64,000 nucleotides of DNA from Struthidea cinerea (lineage: Eukaryota > Chordata > Aves > Passeriformes > Corcoracidae). The stretch spans positions 3,238,322 through 3,302,321 of the forward strand of contig VZTI01004088.1 of NCBI GenBank assembly GCA_013397865.1. The letters run 5' to 3'. Of the stretch, positions 24,251-35,845 are shown in pieces (position 1 is the first letter of the stretch; each line of letters begins with the position of its first letter). The position numbers and the translations under genes are program-made. Under the pieces are notes generated by a model, which was not told the origin of the DNA, did no database searches, and saw only the letters and a program-made list of their open reading frames with translations.

Positions 24251-24256
24251 TTTAAT
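24251..24256 (-). terminator. Polyadenylation signal ATTAAA of serpin gene 2
   Basis: ATTAAA on the minus strand, about 32 nt after the TGA stop at 24288-24290. It predicts a very short 3' UTR. Human SERPINA1 also uses ATTAAA shortly after its stop, so this fits the family. Confidence 0.65.
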
Positions 24257-24287
24257 TAGTAGTAGCAAACAAAATTCATATGTCACT

Positions 24288-24482
24288 TCAGCTAGTGATG
24301 GTTGGGTTAACTATTTTTCCTATGAAGAGTGTACTGTTTGTATCTCTATCAAAAATCAGCATGAGGAAGGGATGGCTGAATTCAATGGTTGGAGGAAGAG
24401 CCACTGCCATTATTTCAGCAGCAGTTGCTGCTGCTGCTTCAGTACCTCTCTCATCAACATCCAGAGAAGCCTTGTGAACAAC
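24288..24482 (-). CDS. Serpin gene 2, exon 5 (reactive-site loop and stop)
   Basis: 195 nt including TGA. Acceptor TTTCCTAG|GTTGTTCAC. Encodes VVHKASLDVDERG, the loop GTEAAAATAAEIMAVALPP, then IEFSHPFLMLIFD and FIGKIVNPTITS. The predicted P1 Val codon is 24402-24404. The hinge alanines come from a (GCA)4-ACT-(GCT)2 run. Confidence 0.92.
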   Translation of the reverse strand, partial: VVHKASLDVDERGTEAAAATAAEIMAVALPPTIEFSHPFLMLIFDRDTNSTLFIGKIVNPTITS

Positions 24483-27400
24483 CTAGGAAAAAAGAAAATA
24501 GAGTCACTCTGGGCAGTCAGCAGCCACTTGAGAAATGAATCAGACTCCTTCTAAAGAAGCCCTGCTTTGAGGGACCCACTGCGAAGTGGGTAGAAGCAGA
24601 AGAGCTGTATTATTGTAGTCACAGCCGCTTCAATGAGGGCTTGGATGGAGCTATGGAAATCTCATTTAAAAAGTCCAAAATACTGGATGAAGGATAGAGG
24701 CTCCACCTGTAATTGTTTGTCTGCACCTTCAAAACCGAGTCTCCAAGACAGAGGAGGACAGGTTGTGATGTTCCTGGGAGCATTAGTGCTTTTCCTTGAG
24801 GAGTCAGGGGTTGATGCTCCTCTCATGTTTCAGATACTGCCCAAAAAATCTTGGTCAATACCATTCCTGGAAAAACAGACATGCAGCAATCTAATCTGAT
24901 CTCCAGTGTCGCTGAGGGCCAAACTCCTTTTGCAAGCTTACAGGCTGTGGCCTGGGTGACCCAGCTGCAGGCAAGCCAGGAAGCTGGGAGCTATATTTAT
25001 CTGGTGTTTCTGGATGCTACCACTGATGGGTTTTCATGTATGTTCGTGAAAAAAAGGAAAGGGCCAACAGCCACAGACTTACTTTGGAAACCTTCAGCTC
25101 TGGGGTGCCAGTGATGCCAGAGAGATCTGCCTGGTTGGTGAACACATCCACAATTCCCATCTTGCTAAGGGTGTTACTTATTTCATAGCTCCCAGAAATA
25201 GAAAATTTGGGGAAGTAGAGGTTCATAAAGCTGTTAGGTAGAAGAGAAACATAGAGGGTGGTGAGAGGATTTTTCACCAACATAAAGGAGGGTGAGATAT
25301 TTGTGTAATTCCCATTAGTGTCAAATCCCAGGAGTTTGGACCCTGAATGTACAATAAGCACTAATTCAATTGCTGGTGCTTCTCATGGTGATACAAGCAC
25401 TATCATTCTTAATAATAATAATAATGATAGTAACAATCATGATGGTATTTATCTGGTGTTTTGCTTCAGGAAATCTGAGAGCACTCTGCTAAGTAGGACA
25501 GTAACAAGAGCCCCTCTCTACAGGCAGAGACGAGGGACAGCCCATGTCACTCAGGAAGGTGGAGAGCTGAGGAGAAGTCCTGATGAAGTCTGCTTGGGGA
25601 GAAGTGTTGCAAATCCCAGCATTTCAAATCAAATAAGTAGTTCTGACATAACTAGGGCATTTGGCATGGCCCCAGGAAAGGTCTGTTCCCTGCTGCCTGC
25701 ACATTTGGATTCCATGTCCTCTAATTGTCTTCCTCCTCTGGGCTGGCCATGATCAAGTTTGCCTTTGACTATGAGCTGTTTGTAGGCACTTCATGCTTAG
25801 TATACTTTCTGTTGGATTTCTTTTCATGCCCTGTCCAGGGATGCTCGGAGCATCCAAGTCACCCACAGCAGTGATTACCCTTTAGGTAGCTCAAGTCTTT
25901 TGCTGCCTTGCCCAGAGACAGCTTAGGTTGAATAGCAAAACAGATGGGACCCTGACTGCAGTGCTGTAGCCCACATGTGATGCTGCCCAGCACACTAGAA
26001 GAGGATGGGACCAAGAGTATCAGCACTGGCATCAACAGAACAGTGGAACGGAAATTGCCATTTGGTTCTCACAGGTTCTCCCGTGAAGAACTTATTCCTA
26101 TATTGATCCTGAATGACCTTGCACCACAAATTCATTTAGATAAGGGATCTCCTGATAGTGCAGCTGAGAATGATACATTTTTTTGGTTTTGATATTTGAG
26201 GTATCACATTATTGGCTCATATTCGGTTTGCTACCCATTATGTTTTTACTAACTGTGCTGGTATTTCTGTGATGATGCACTGAGATATATGGGTGTGAAC
26301 TGCACAGCCTTATTAGTTGTGAATTAGGGCAGAGCTTGGTAAATTAAGCATGTATTAACTTGATATTACTCATCTACTGTTGCTAAGATCTCTTCTCTCC
26401 CAGACAAACAAGGTTGTAAAATGCATTAGCTGATGTTGGTGTCAATGGTTGAAGCTAACAGAAACTCATTAGATTTTTATAGTTTCAAAACAAAATGCCA
26501 GAAAATCAGGACATCCACAATTAATCACTTGCCTGTTCAAACATCAACTGTGTGCTGCAAGATAATTATGTAGGACATATCATGTCTGTAAGCACTACTA
26601 CAAACTGTGTAAGTTATGCTTTATTTAAGGTTTAGCCTGAGTCAGTGTCTCAGTGACATATGAGAGGTAAAACATACTAGCTGAAATCTCAGTACAGAAG
26701 ATTTGGCTTAAAATTGTGACTATTCTGCTCTGTTCGTGGAGTATTTTAGAAACACAAATCTAGGCTTGCTATTCGGGATGGTCTCGACTCTGGTTGGGAG
26801 AGCAGCAAGTCACTCAGCCATCAACAAAAGAATAGTTAAATACCAGCCAGCTGCAAGATTTTTTACAGCTAGGGCACACAGCCAAAAATAGCCCACTCAG
26901 TTCCCAGAATCACCAAGCTCATAGTGTTTGCATTCCCCAAAAAGAAGAAATACTATATATTAGGTGTCATTGCAGCTGACTGGCAGAAGATTACCTCTGG
27001 AAGAGATGGTCTGACCATTTCTGGATGGTTTCCTTGTCCAGAGTTTGCTCTAACTGCTTCATTTTCCCTTTTGCTGGCAGAACCAGAAATGCAGTAGCGC
27101 TCCCATTATAGTGCAGTCGTACCACAGTGCATGACAGCTCCTCATCAAAATAGAAGTCAAAGCTGCCCATCTGTTGCATCATAGGGACTTTCACAGTAGT
27201 TTCAGCATCCACAAAGAACTCCCTTTCTTCAGTATGCTCTGGTTTAAAAGGCTTTTCCCAGCTGCCTGATACAGAGAAGGAGAATTTGACTGAATATCCC
27301 ATGTTCTATCCCATCACAGACTAAATTTTTTATAGCTAGTAAATAATATTCACCTATTTCTCCATGTGTTAAATACAGAATTTTCAAACATAACACATTA

Positions 27401-28881
27401 AAATGTATATCACATATTAATGCAAGGATCTTTTACCTGTTCAAAAGAGTGCATTGGATTCCACTTTCAATTTATGTTTCAGATGCCAGTAATGAAATAA
27501 TTAGGTGAGTTTTTTGTCCCTACCACTGATTTTCTGTTCAGGGGATCTAAGTGGCCTTTCTGTAAACATCATCTGTGTACTCATATACTGCATGCACTTA
27601 ATTTCTATTGACTTTGATCTTCAGTCTCAATTAATAGATAAAATAATATAGGATCTCATATCTGAGTGATGTTATGTCAGGCTTAAGGGCACATCTAACC
27701 CACATCAGAAATGCACAGTTTCTGCTTTGTTCTGTAAAACGTTCTCACCTATTCATCACTAGTTGTCCCATATATAAATGTTAGTGTGTATGTATAAAAG
27801 ACTCTGATAGGCGGGGAAAAAAAAAAGGGTATGTAGTAAATTAGGCTATTGAATCATGCATAATTTTAAAAGAGGCATTAGGTCATGTATAAGTCTCAGT
27901 GCCTTCACTGAAAATTAGAAGAGCATGGGACAATTGGAGTTTTGGTTAAACCCAGGAGCACCAGCTCAGGCTGCATGGAAGGCTGTGGCGTGGAGCGGAG
28001 CTCCTGGAGCTGTCACAAAGAGTAGTAAGCCTGTGTGGCCTCCAGCTGCCTCCCTATGCTGAGAGGGGTCCTGTCACCTCTCCACCACCTCTGCTATGCT
28101 ATTAGGGGACCTTCTGGCCCAGCAAAGAGCATTTGAAATTTTCCCCAGACCAGTTCTCAGTCAAGGTAGCCAACACTAGATATGTTGATAAGAATGAATA
28201 GTGAGAATGTGAACCCTAGAGGACTTACTTACCTTTAAAGAAAACAAAGCTAGCCAGAAGCATTACAGTTTGTGGGTCCATGTCTTTGACCAAATTAGTA
28301 ATTTTCCCATGTGTTTTCCTCTCTATGTAATCATTGATCTGCTTTTCAGCTTCTGTGGGTTTGTTAAAGTCAGTGGTAAAAGCCTCCAGCTGATACAGAG
28401 CTTTGGCATCATCTAAAAACTTTTTTAGGAGTTTCAGCTTCTCTGTTACAAAGATGGCATTCCCCATGTTGAGCTGGACTCCGCCCTCAGGATGGTTCAG
28501 CATGTGGATTAGGTTGTGGAAGCCTTCATGTATCTCTTTCTCCTGAATCTCTGTAAGGTTGAAGGCGAGTCCTTCCAGGATCTGAGACTGCGTGGCTGAT
28601 CTAGCCCCAAGAGCCAGCATCGCAAATGCAGCGGAGATGCTCACAGGAGAGAGGAAAATGTTCTTATTAGGTGTCTCCTTTGTAAGCGCCCTAAAAAACT
28701 GGAATGCAAAGTCAGCATTGTTTGGCACAAGTCTGAGGCAAGCGATCGCTTCACCTCCATGATGTATGTGGTGTTTAGGGTCATTTGGATCATGTCCATT
28801 GTGGTGACTGGGTGGGAGCTGACTGTGGACAACAGCATGAAACCCAGCCAGTAGCAAACTGAGGTAGAATGTGGTCTTCAT
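24288..28881 (-). CDS. Alpha-1-antitrypsin-like serpin (gene 2), four coding exons, predicted 420 aa
   Basis: Predicted secreted inhibitory serpin. Joining 28881-28233, 27265-26995, 25230-25083 and 24482-24288 gives 1,263 nt in frame with canonical GT/AG sites; human antitrypsin is 418 aa. Signal peptide MKTTFYLSLLLAGFHAVVHS, then a His-rich tail (HH, H, HH, HH at residues 26-41), then the core from NNADFAFQFF. The family signature FNLTEIQEKEIHEGF includes an N-glycosylation sequon at an antitrypsin site, and exon 3 has NGSA, the equivalent of another. The hinge GTEAAAAT has the small-residue pattern of inhibitory serpins. Aligned by loop length to antitrypsin, P1-P1' is Val-Ala, suggesting an elastase-like target; this is inference. 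The nearest named relative is SERPINA1, but one-to-one orthology cannot be assigned by eye. Confidence 0.93.
24483..25082. other. Serpin gene 2, intron 4
   Basis: 600-bp intron with GTAAGT donor and TTTCCTAG acceptor. Nothing else recognised. Confidence 0.9.
25083..25230 (-). CDS. Serpin gene 2, exon 4
   Basis: 148 nt, the standard clade A exon 4 length. Acceptor CTAACAG|C, donor TCCAAA|GTAAGT. Encodes FMNLYFPKFSISGSYE, then DVFTNQADLSGITG and LKVSK. Confidence 0.93.
25231..26994. other. Serpin gene 2, intron 3
   Basis: About 1.76 kb. Contains a short AAT-type run near 25411-25430; no other feature seen. Confidence 0.88.
26995..27265 (-). CDS. Serpin gene 2, exon 3
   Basis: 271 nt, acceptor ATCAG|GC, donor CCAGAG|GTAATC. 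Encodes SWEKPFKPEHTEE, FFVDAETTVKVPMM, the breach-region LSCTVVRLHYNGSA and KMKQLEQTL. Length and phase match the clade A exon 3. Confidence 0.93.
27266..28232. other. Serpin gene 2, intron 2
   Basis: About 0.97 kb, AT-rich, with a somewhat GC-richer patch near 27950-28110. No feature recognised. Confidence 0.88.
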
Positions 28882-28898
28882 GTTCTTGTATTAAAATC
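28233..28898 (-). CDS. Serpin gene 2, exon 2 (start codon, signal peptide, first half of core)
   Basis: Acceptor CTATAG|GATTTT at 28899-28900, 17 nt of 5' UTR, ATG at 28881-28879, donor TTTAAAG|GTAAGT. Encodes up to the conserved FVFFKG that precedes the first coding intron in clade A serpins. One Cys in the mature N-terminal part (IACLRL). Confidence 0.93.
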
Positions 28899-31800
28899 CT
28901 ATAGAAAAAAAAAGGAGATGATATTACTATGGTAAGTAAATTAATGAAGTAGAAATAGTTATTCTGTCATTACCACGGAATAAAAAGTATTATCTCTTTC
29001 TTTTGTCCTCAGTTTCCATGCTCTCCAATTCTTGCCAGAATTTTTTTTTTAAATTTTCCCAGGCCTCCCGGCAAGTCTCCGACAACTCTTTCTGCCACCC
29101 CCACCCTAAATACCTGCAAAGACAAAATTCAGCATGGATTAGTTGAATACACAGCACCCTCAGCAGGCTGGAGAACGGAGCATATCCCATCAGAAAACAC
29201 CTTGTGGCTAATCGCTGAAAGGCTGGGGTACCACTGTGCTTTTGACACTAATAGTCTGAATAATTCCTTGCAAGTTCATCATGGAAGAAGTCTGGCTGTT
29301 TTGTGAGTTAGGGGAGAAAGAGAAAATTCATGCAAGTGAGCAGCGATCAGTAGCTGTATAGAAACAGAATGTGAGCAAATAGGCAGGCAGGAGATCTTTA
29401 AATAAACTTTTGGTCAGATTGATAAGGTGCCCTATTTAAAAAAGGGACAAATAGTGGTGGCTGTTCTTCAGCCGCAAACCAGATATAAACCCCTACCACT
29501 CTAAGGAATAGAGATTAGAAAAAATTAGAGAATAGAAAAAAATATTTTTTCTGAATAGAAATTATGCAATGTTTTAAATAAGAACCTGAAACAACTTATT
29601 GTCTCTTCAACCAAACTGTTGGAGTGGGTTCATTTTCAGCACGGCAGAAGCAGTCAATGAACAAGGCCATATTTTTATCAGCTGCTCCACTGGTCAAAGG
29701 GCGAAGCGTTTATCAGTGTGTTACATTTGGCTATGGTAGCCTCATTTCATTGCAGAGCTGACACTCTGCACTGTATAAGCTCTTAAAAAGAGACCTTGGA
29801 AATGGGGATATGAATGTCCCAATAGGCCTCATTTCTGAGGAGGAATCTAGGGCAAAGAAATGGTGCAAGAGTTGCACAGGGTTTGAGGAGATAATGAGCC
29901 AGATTTGCTAAAACTGTGCATAGAGGGACATATTACACCAATTGCACCTTTCATCTCTGGCATGACTCAACTTGAGAGACTTGTCAGAAAGCGCTACGCT
30001 TATGGTCTTGCTTTCTCTATAAGATCAGAGGGAGCAATTTGTGTTAGTAGTTGAATATCCACTTACAGTTAGACTCATGAGAACAACAAAACATTTTCAA
30101 GCTATAATCAAATATTCAAACATTTACATGTTTGTTATAAGTAATTTTAAAAAGAAGGCCTGTTTACCAGCAGTACTGACAAGTGTAAGAACTGTAAGGG
30201 TTGGGTTCTTGGTAACTACGTTTTCAATTACTGTACACATTAGTTTTAAATTATAGTTTGGTCTCCTCTGATTTTGACATTGAAATACTTCTCCGTGTAT
30301 CTAGATACTTGTAACTCAACATAAGAGCTTCAGTTCTGAATTTTTAAAACTGCTATCAGCAAGCCAATGTATTAGTCAGACTTTGAAAAGAAATCAACTC
30401 CCAAACAAAAGCATCAGAGCTAAGCCTAATTTATTTCCACATATCCAGCAGGCTGATTCAGAAGCTGCCTATGAATAAATTATTTACTATGAACTATTTA
30501 CTCAGCTGCAGTCATAATTTATTAAGAATAACATGAATACCAAAAAAGAGAAACATTTCATTTTAAACATAAGTTACCACCTGTTCTCTATCTCATCCCA
30601 TTTAATATTTATTACAAAATATAGCACCTGATAGATAGGCTTTTCTATGTATACCTTGAACTACCAATTCTATTTATTTGGAATGCAAAGCAGAAAGGGA
30701 GTTTCACTGACTTGACCTCAAAATTATGGTGAAAGGATATAGAATGGTTTTGCTGTAAGGGTTCTGTAAAATATTGGTTACAGTTTTCTGAAGGCTGTTT
30801 TCCCTATCCTGATGTTTTTTCTCTATGTAGTTACAACATGTTCGCGTTTTGTGGTTAATTTATGTACTTTCATGGAATTAATTTCATTTTATTACAGCTC
30901 TGAATTCACAGATAATTAAATACAATCTGAATCTGAATCATCCATCTGTTACTCAGTACTGGCCAATCACAAAGACTCATGAGTCAGACCTTACAAAAAT
31001 CTTGATAATAGTTAGTTTTAAAGGCATGAGATTATAAAAGACTTAGCAGTTGTGATTTGTAGAGGTCTTTCTTGTTGTTTAAGCCTTGAAGGTGCAAGTG
31101 GCCCTTTCCATTAGTCCCTTTTTTGAAACCTAAAGGTACTTTTATAATAAGATTTGCACCCTCTGAGCCATCAGAATATGATTAGGGATTGTTACTTCAT
31201 ATTTGACACTTACTATTTCATTTGATGTTATTGTGGCTTCTGGGTAAGCAAGTGATCAACCACTGACAAATTGACAAAAGACACCCTTTCAGCATGAAAC
31301 AGAAGATGCAGATTCTCATACGGTCTTAAAGACTGATAGATTTTCCTGTGGAGCATAGTTGCTAACAACTTATTAAAAAGCAAAGAGCTGAGAACCTACA
31401 AAGCCTTCAGGAAATTCCTAGTCTGAAGGAGTTCAGTTTGCAGAAAGCTCTTTAAGACCTTTACTTACATAATTTCCAGAAAAAAAACAGTTTATCCATC
31501 AACATGACAGTAGAAGTGAAAAGCACTTCAATTCTAGTTCCAAATCTAGTCTGACTTGTTGAATAGCCTGGAAGGAAACACTTTTACCTCTGCCTCTTTT
31601 CTTTGTGTGTGTAACACAATGACAGTGTATTTGCGGTCAAGAATAGGTTGCTCTAAAGAAGAGCTTTCAATCAAACCAGACAATGATACAAGAGCACACC
31701 AGCACTTGGTGGACAGTGTTTTTGGCAATTTATCTCTAGTGATAACACTTGCTGAATACATTACCTCTTCCCTAGCACACAGGCTTCCCTACCATGCAAC

Positions 31801-34800
31801 TCAGAAACAAAATGGAGAACACTGGGATTAGCTGAAGTTACCTTAGAATACTTCTGCCAGAAAACCTGGAAGTGAGCTGGACTGAGTTTTCTGACTGACA
31901 GAACCTGCTTCTTTGTGAATATAGCTATTTTGTCCATTTTAGGGCTGATTTCTGTCTCTGTGATTTGAAGAGACAATTCTGAAGACAACTTTCTGCCTTC
32001 AGAAAGAATTTTCTGCCATGTATTATTCCAAGAGATGAATATCCATCCCATACTACTCCCGTAAGGGGTCCTCACTGATAATCTCATTTCAGACAACATG
32101 AAAATTTGCACTACTCAAAAACTACTCAAAAAAACTCATTTCATGAAAGCATGAAATAGAAAAGCTGTTTGCTCACCAGATGGTGCTGCTTCCCTCCTGA
32201 TTGTTTCTGAAAGAGGAAATCTGAGAAATTTGTTTCCTGAAAGCAGCACTGTGGGGCACCAGGCACATCAAGATACAGCACCACCAACACTGGTGTCTGC
32301 TGAACTAACTATCAGCCACCCAGAGACTTGTAAAAAAACCCCACCCAAGCACACAAAAAAATCATGAAAGAAAGACTTGACTAGCCATATCTGTGTGTGA
32401 GAACATGACCTCAGAAACCTACTGTCCAGGACCTATTCAAAGGAGCATCACAAACTCACATGTGCTTTCCTGGCTGGCCAGAAAGCTCTGCATATTTAAT
32501 CATATGCACCTGAACAGGTTCAGGGCCTGTTCCAGACTGATCATCTAGACATTCACTTCTCTTGTCATTCAGAGTTTTGATACTTCTATGCCTGAGCCCC
32601 TGAGGAGACTGCAAACACAAGCCGAGGACATTGGACTCTTCGGAGAATCCAACCACTGTGAATACTTCATTAAAAGTAATTCCTTTTGCAGCAGAAATGT
32701 GGAAGCCTACTTTACATTATCCTTTAGAAATGTATGTGACTGTTCACAGGGCTGTTTTGTGTTTTTTTCTGTCTGCTGTGAGCCAGCTTAGTATTGGAGA
32801 ACTCAGCCAGAAAGTGGCATCACCCACCTCTAGGCCTCCTTTTACCTGGAAACAGGTGAACATGAGCTCTCACTCTTCTACCAGGCCACCATGCGTATTT
32901 GCTCTTGAACCTGAGCTACTGCACACACTCAGGGATGAAGCATCACTGAGGCCAAGAGAATAAAAAAGTAGACAAAAAAGAATGAGTGCAGCGGTTAGGG
33001 CAGTCAGGTGGGGATTTTCTTCTCTGTGCAAGAACAGATCAGACCAGGTTCACAGTTCCCACATTCCAGTGTACACCTGGCCACAGCCCGGTTTCTGACT
33101 CATTGAAAATGTTGACCTCACTGTGATCTTCTGAACATGTGAAAATCACCAGTTTCTCACCTTCCCTCTCAATGGGCCTGTAATCTGATGAATAATGTCT
33201 CATCTAAAAGGGAAGCAGACATTAGATATACCATTCCCTAAGCAATGGTATTTCTTGTAGACCTTCAGTATAAAAATCATCAGACTTACTTAAAAAGAAT
33301 CAACAATATGTTAAAAAGTTTTAAGCACCCATCTTCAGGCTTTTAATGAGGGCCTATTTCTAGCAGGAGATACATCAGGGAAAATCCCCCTTTTAGGATT
33401 TCCTGGCTCCAGAGGCCACCTTGCTTCCTGGAAAGACACCCTGCACTGCTTTTAGATTCTTACTCCTTCTTCCAGTGACCTGACAATGTGTAGGCAACTC
33501 ATTGCCTCAGCTGTGATGCCTATGTCCTTTATGTCCAGCTGACACAATAAAAACCTCTTTATCTAGGACAGATTTCAATATAAGATGCAACCCTAGAAAA
33601 GATTTTAAATTGATTGCCTGCAACAAGAGGAGACACTTTCGAAGTCTCTATAGGAAGCGGAAAAATCACTACTTACAGCAGCTTCCAAGGATCCTGCTGT
33701 CTTCACCAGGACTACCCTGCAGCTCCCTCTCTTATTTATACAGTTAAATAGCATTATGAAAGCAAAACGTCCTCTAGAAAACATTAACCAGGACAGACAA
33801 GCGTTACTACTTTAGGAATGGTGCAGAGTAAACAGTGAAGACAATTTTTTTGGGCAAGCACCTGATTTTTGCTGTATATGCATGGCCAAACCCTGCCTTT
33901 ACTTAGAGCAGTCGTAAGAGTCCCCTGCATTTCTACACATCCTCCTGCTGGGAATCCAGCTACTCACTCTAGGAAATACTTCACGTGCATCATTAACTTC
34001 TGTAAAGTGCATGAGTTCATACAGTAGAAGTACTGAAGCGAGTAAAATGAAACATATACAAAATACTAGACATGAGCCTAAGGAAAAGACAGCTGGATGC
34101 ATGCAATAGCCTGATCTCAATTTAGGTTTTTTCACAGAGATATTTTGCTTCCTCTACACCCGACTTCTAATAGTTTTTATTTGGCATATTTGTTTTAAAT
34201 GATGCACTATTTCTTAATTACCTATATTGCCATTAATAAGGGCCAGTTTCTGGGGACATCACTTATAAACTTAAAATTAAAACTGCAGTGCTGGCGTTCA
34301 TAGTGGCTGGGGGTCGCTATAGGGATGGAGCAGGAGTTGAATTAAAACCTTTGGACAAGCTGAGATACATGGAGTCATACCAAAGTAAAATAGAAATATA
34401 AATTTTTAACTTTTAGTAGAAATACATGCTAAGTGCCTTAAACATTAAAAAGAGACCTAAAACACAGTTCTTTCTGCAGCAGTGTTGCCTTTCCACAGAA
34501 TTCTTTATTTTAGACAAAATATAGATAGAACGATGTTGTTCACATTTTTTAGATAGAGTGTTCACATAAACAATAAGAGCTGATAGAAACTGTATATGCA
34601 AATCTGTGTAATACCTATGTAATGCTTATGACTGTTAGAATTAGACCAGGATAGGTTAAAAAAAGAAAAACTAAAATTGTGTATTGATTTCATTGGTTAA
34701 TTGACAAATATAATCCACACTTCTGTGAGAAAAAATTAATTAAGGGGAATTAGAAGGAATTAGAATAAATTATGGGGAATTAGAAGAAATTAGAAAAAGA

Positions 34801-35357
34801 TGTTGTATGCTGCCTGCTGTTTTTGCTGCTGCTGCTGTTGCTGCTTGGCTTTATCATGTAACCCCCTTTGAACTCTGCCTTCAAGAAACGATGAGACTAT
34901 GAAATAAAGAACTTCGCAGAACAGCAGCCTCCTCTGCTCTCTTCTACCCTGGTCTGAGAAGGAAGCACCCCATGGCACTCAGCACTCAGCCAGAGCAGTG
35001 TCACCCGGTGCCTCATGCAGCAATGGACTGAAGGAAAAACTCTTGCCTGTGCTGCCGGTGTGGGCTGGCAGAAGGTGCAGGCACTGCCAAAGGCAAACAG
35101 GGAGGGGCAGGCCGGTACCGCCGAGCCGCTTTCACACAGAGCTGGACCCATGTGGTCAGGCCACCTGTGTATTACACAACCCCTTGTAAGGGTGTGCTCC
35201 TGCAGCACCCACGGAGGAGCGGCCACGGGGACTGTGCTAATGGGGGTATGACTGAGGGATTGGAAAACTCACAGGTCAATGCCCCAGTGAATACCTTCCA
35301 TCCAGGAGCATCCCCTTAGGAGGTAGGGGATTCAAGGAGAAAAGGTGCTATATGTCA
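28899..35357. other. 5' flank of serpin gene 2 and intergenic region
   Basis: Noncoding exon 1 and the promoter of gene 2 should lie in the first few kb. A weak TATA-like TTTAAATAG on the minus strand near 29430-29440 is one candidate but has no supporting sites I can name. A CTG/CAG-rich microsatellite occurs at about 34818-34847. A short membrane-protein-like ORF at 33899-34102 is treated as a separate entry. No established gene. Confidence 0.45.
33899..34102 (-). CDS. Weak candidate: small ORF with one membrane-spanning segment
   Basis: From the ATG at 34102 the ORF is 67 aa: MHPAVFSLGSCLV, then a long hydrophobic stretch (FCICFILLASVLLLY), then a polar tail with three Cys or Cys-adjacent segments. 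The frame is open upstream only to a GTG at 34135 and a TAG just before. A good splice donor (CCTAGA|GTGAGT) lies inside it, so it could instead be one exon of a type II membrane protein. No family recognised; a chance hydrophobic ORF is quite possible. Confidence 0.15.
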   Translation of the reverse strand: MHPAVFSLGSCLVFCICFILLASVLLLYELMHFTEVNDAREVFPRVSSWIPSRRMCRNAGDSYDCSK

Positions 35358-35845
35358 TAGAATCATTGAGGTTGGGAAATACGTCTGAGATCATCAAGTC
35401 CAACCATTAACCCAGCACTGAGAAGTCCCTAAACCTTGTTATTAAGTGCCAGATCTACAGGTCTGTTAAATGTCTCCAAAGATGGTGATGCCACCACTTC
35501 CCTGGGCAGCCTGTTCCAGTGCTTCATAATCCTTTTGATGAAGAAATTTTTTCCTAATATCCAATCTAAACATCTCCTGGCACAACTTGAGGCCATTGCC
35601 TCTTGTCCTATCACTTGTTACCTGGGAGAAGGGACCAACACTCACCTTGAAGCAACCTCCTTTCAGGCAGTTGTAGAGAGTGATAAGGTCTTCCCTGAGC
35701 TTCCTTCTCCCCAGAATAAACAACCCCAGCTCCTCCAGCTGCTCCTCATTAAGACTTGTGCTCCAGACCCTTCACCAGCTCCATTGCCCTTTGCTGGATA
35801 TGCTCAAGCACCTCAATGTCTTTCTTGTGGTGAAAATGCCTTTTC
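35358..35845 (-). mobile_element. CR1 LINE fragment: C-terminal end of ORF2 and 3' UTR, inactive
   Basis: On the minus strand, broken frames encode a CR1 ORF2 tail: DIEVLEHIQQRAMELVKG, then LREDLITLYNCLKGGC, SQVTSDRTRGNGLKL, and LDWILGKNFF plus HWNRLPREVV. It ends at the CR1 3' terminus (plus strand starts ATAGAATCATTGAGGTTGG). Frameshifts and stops show it is an old 5'-truncated copy, the usual form of CR1 in bird genomes. Confidence 0.93.

Noticed and set aside
31761..32111. 116-aa minus-strand ORF
   Set aside because: No similarity to serpins or other families I know. Composition and length fit chance.
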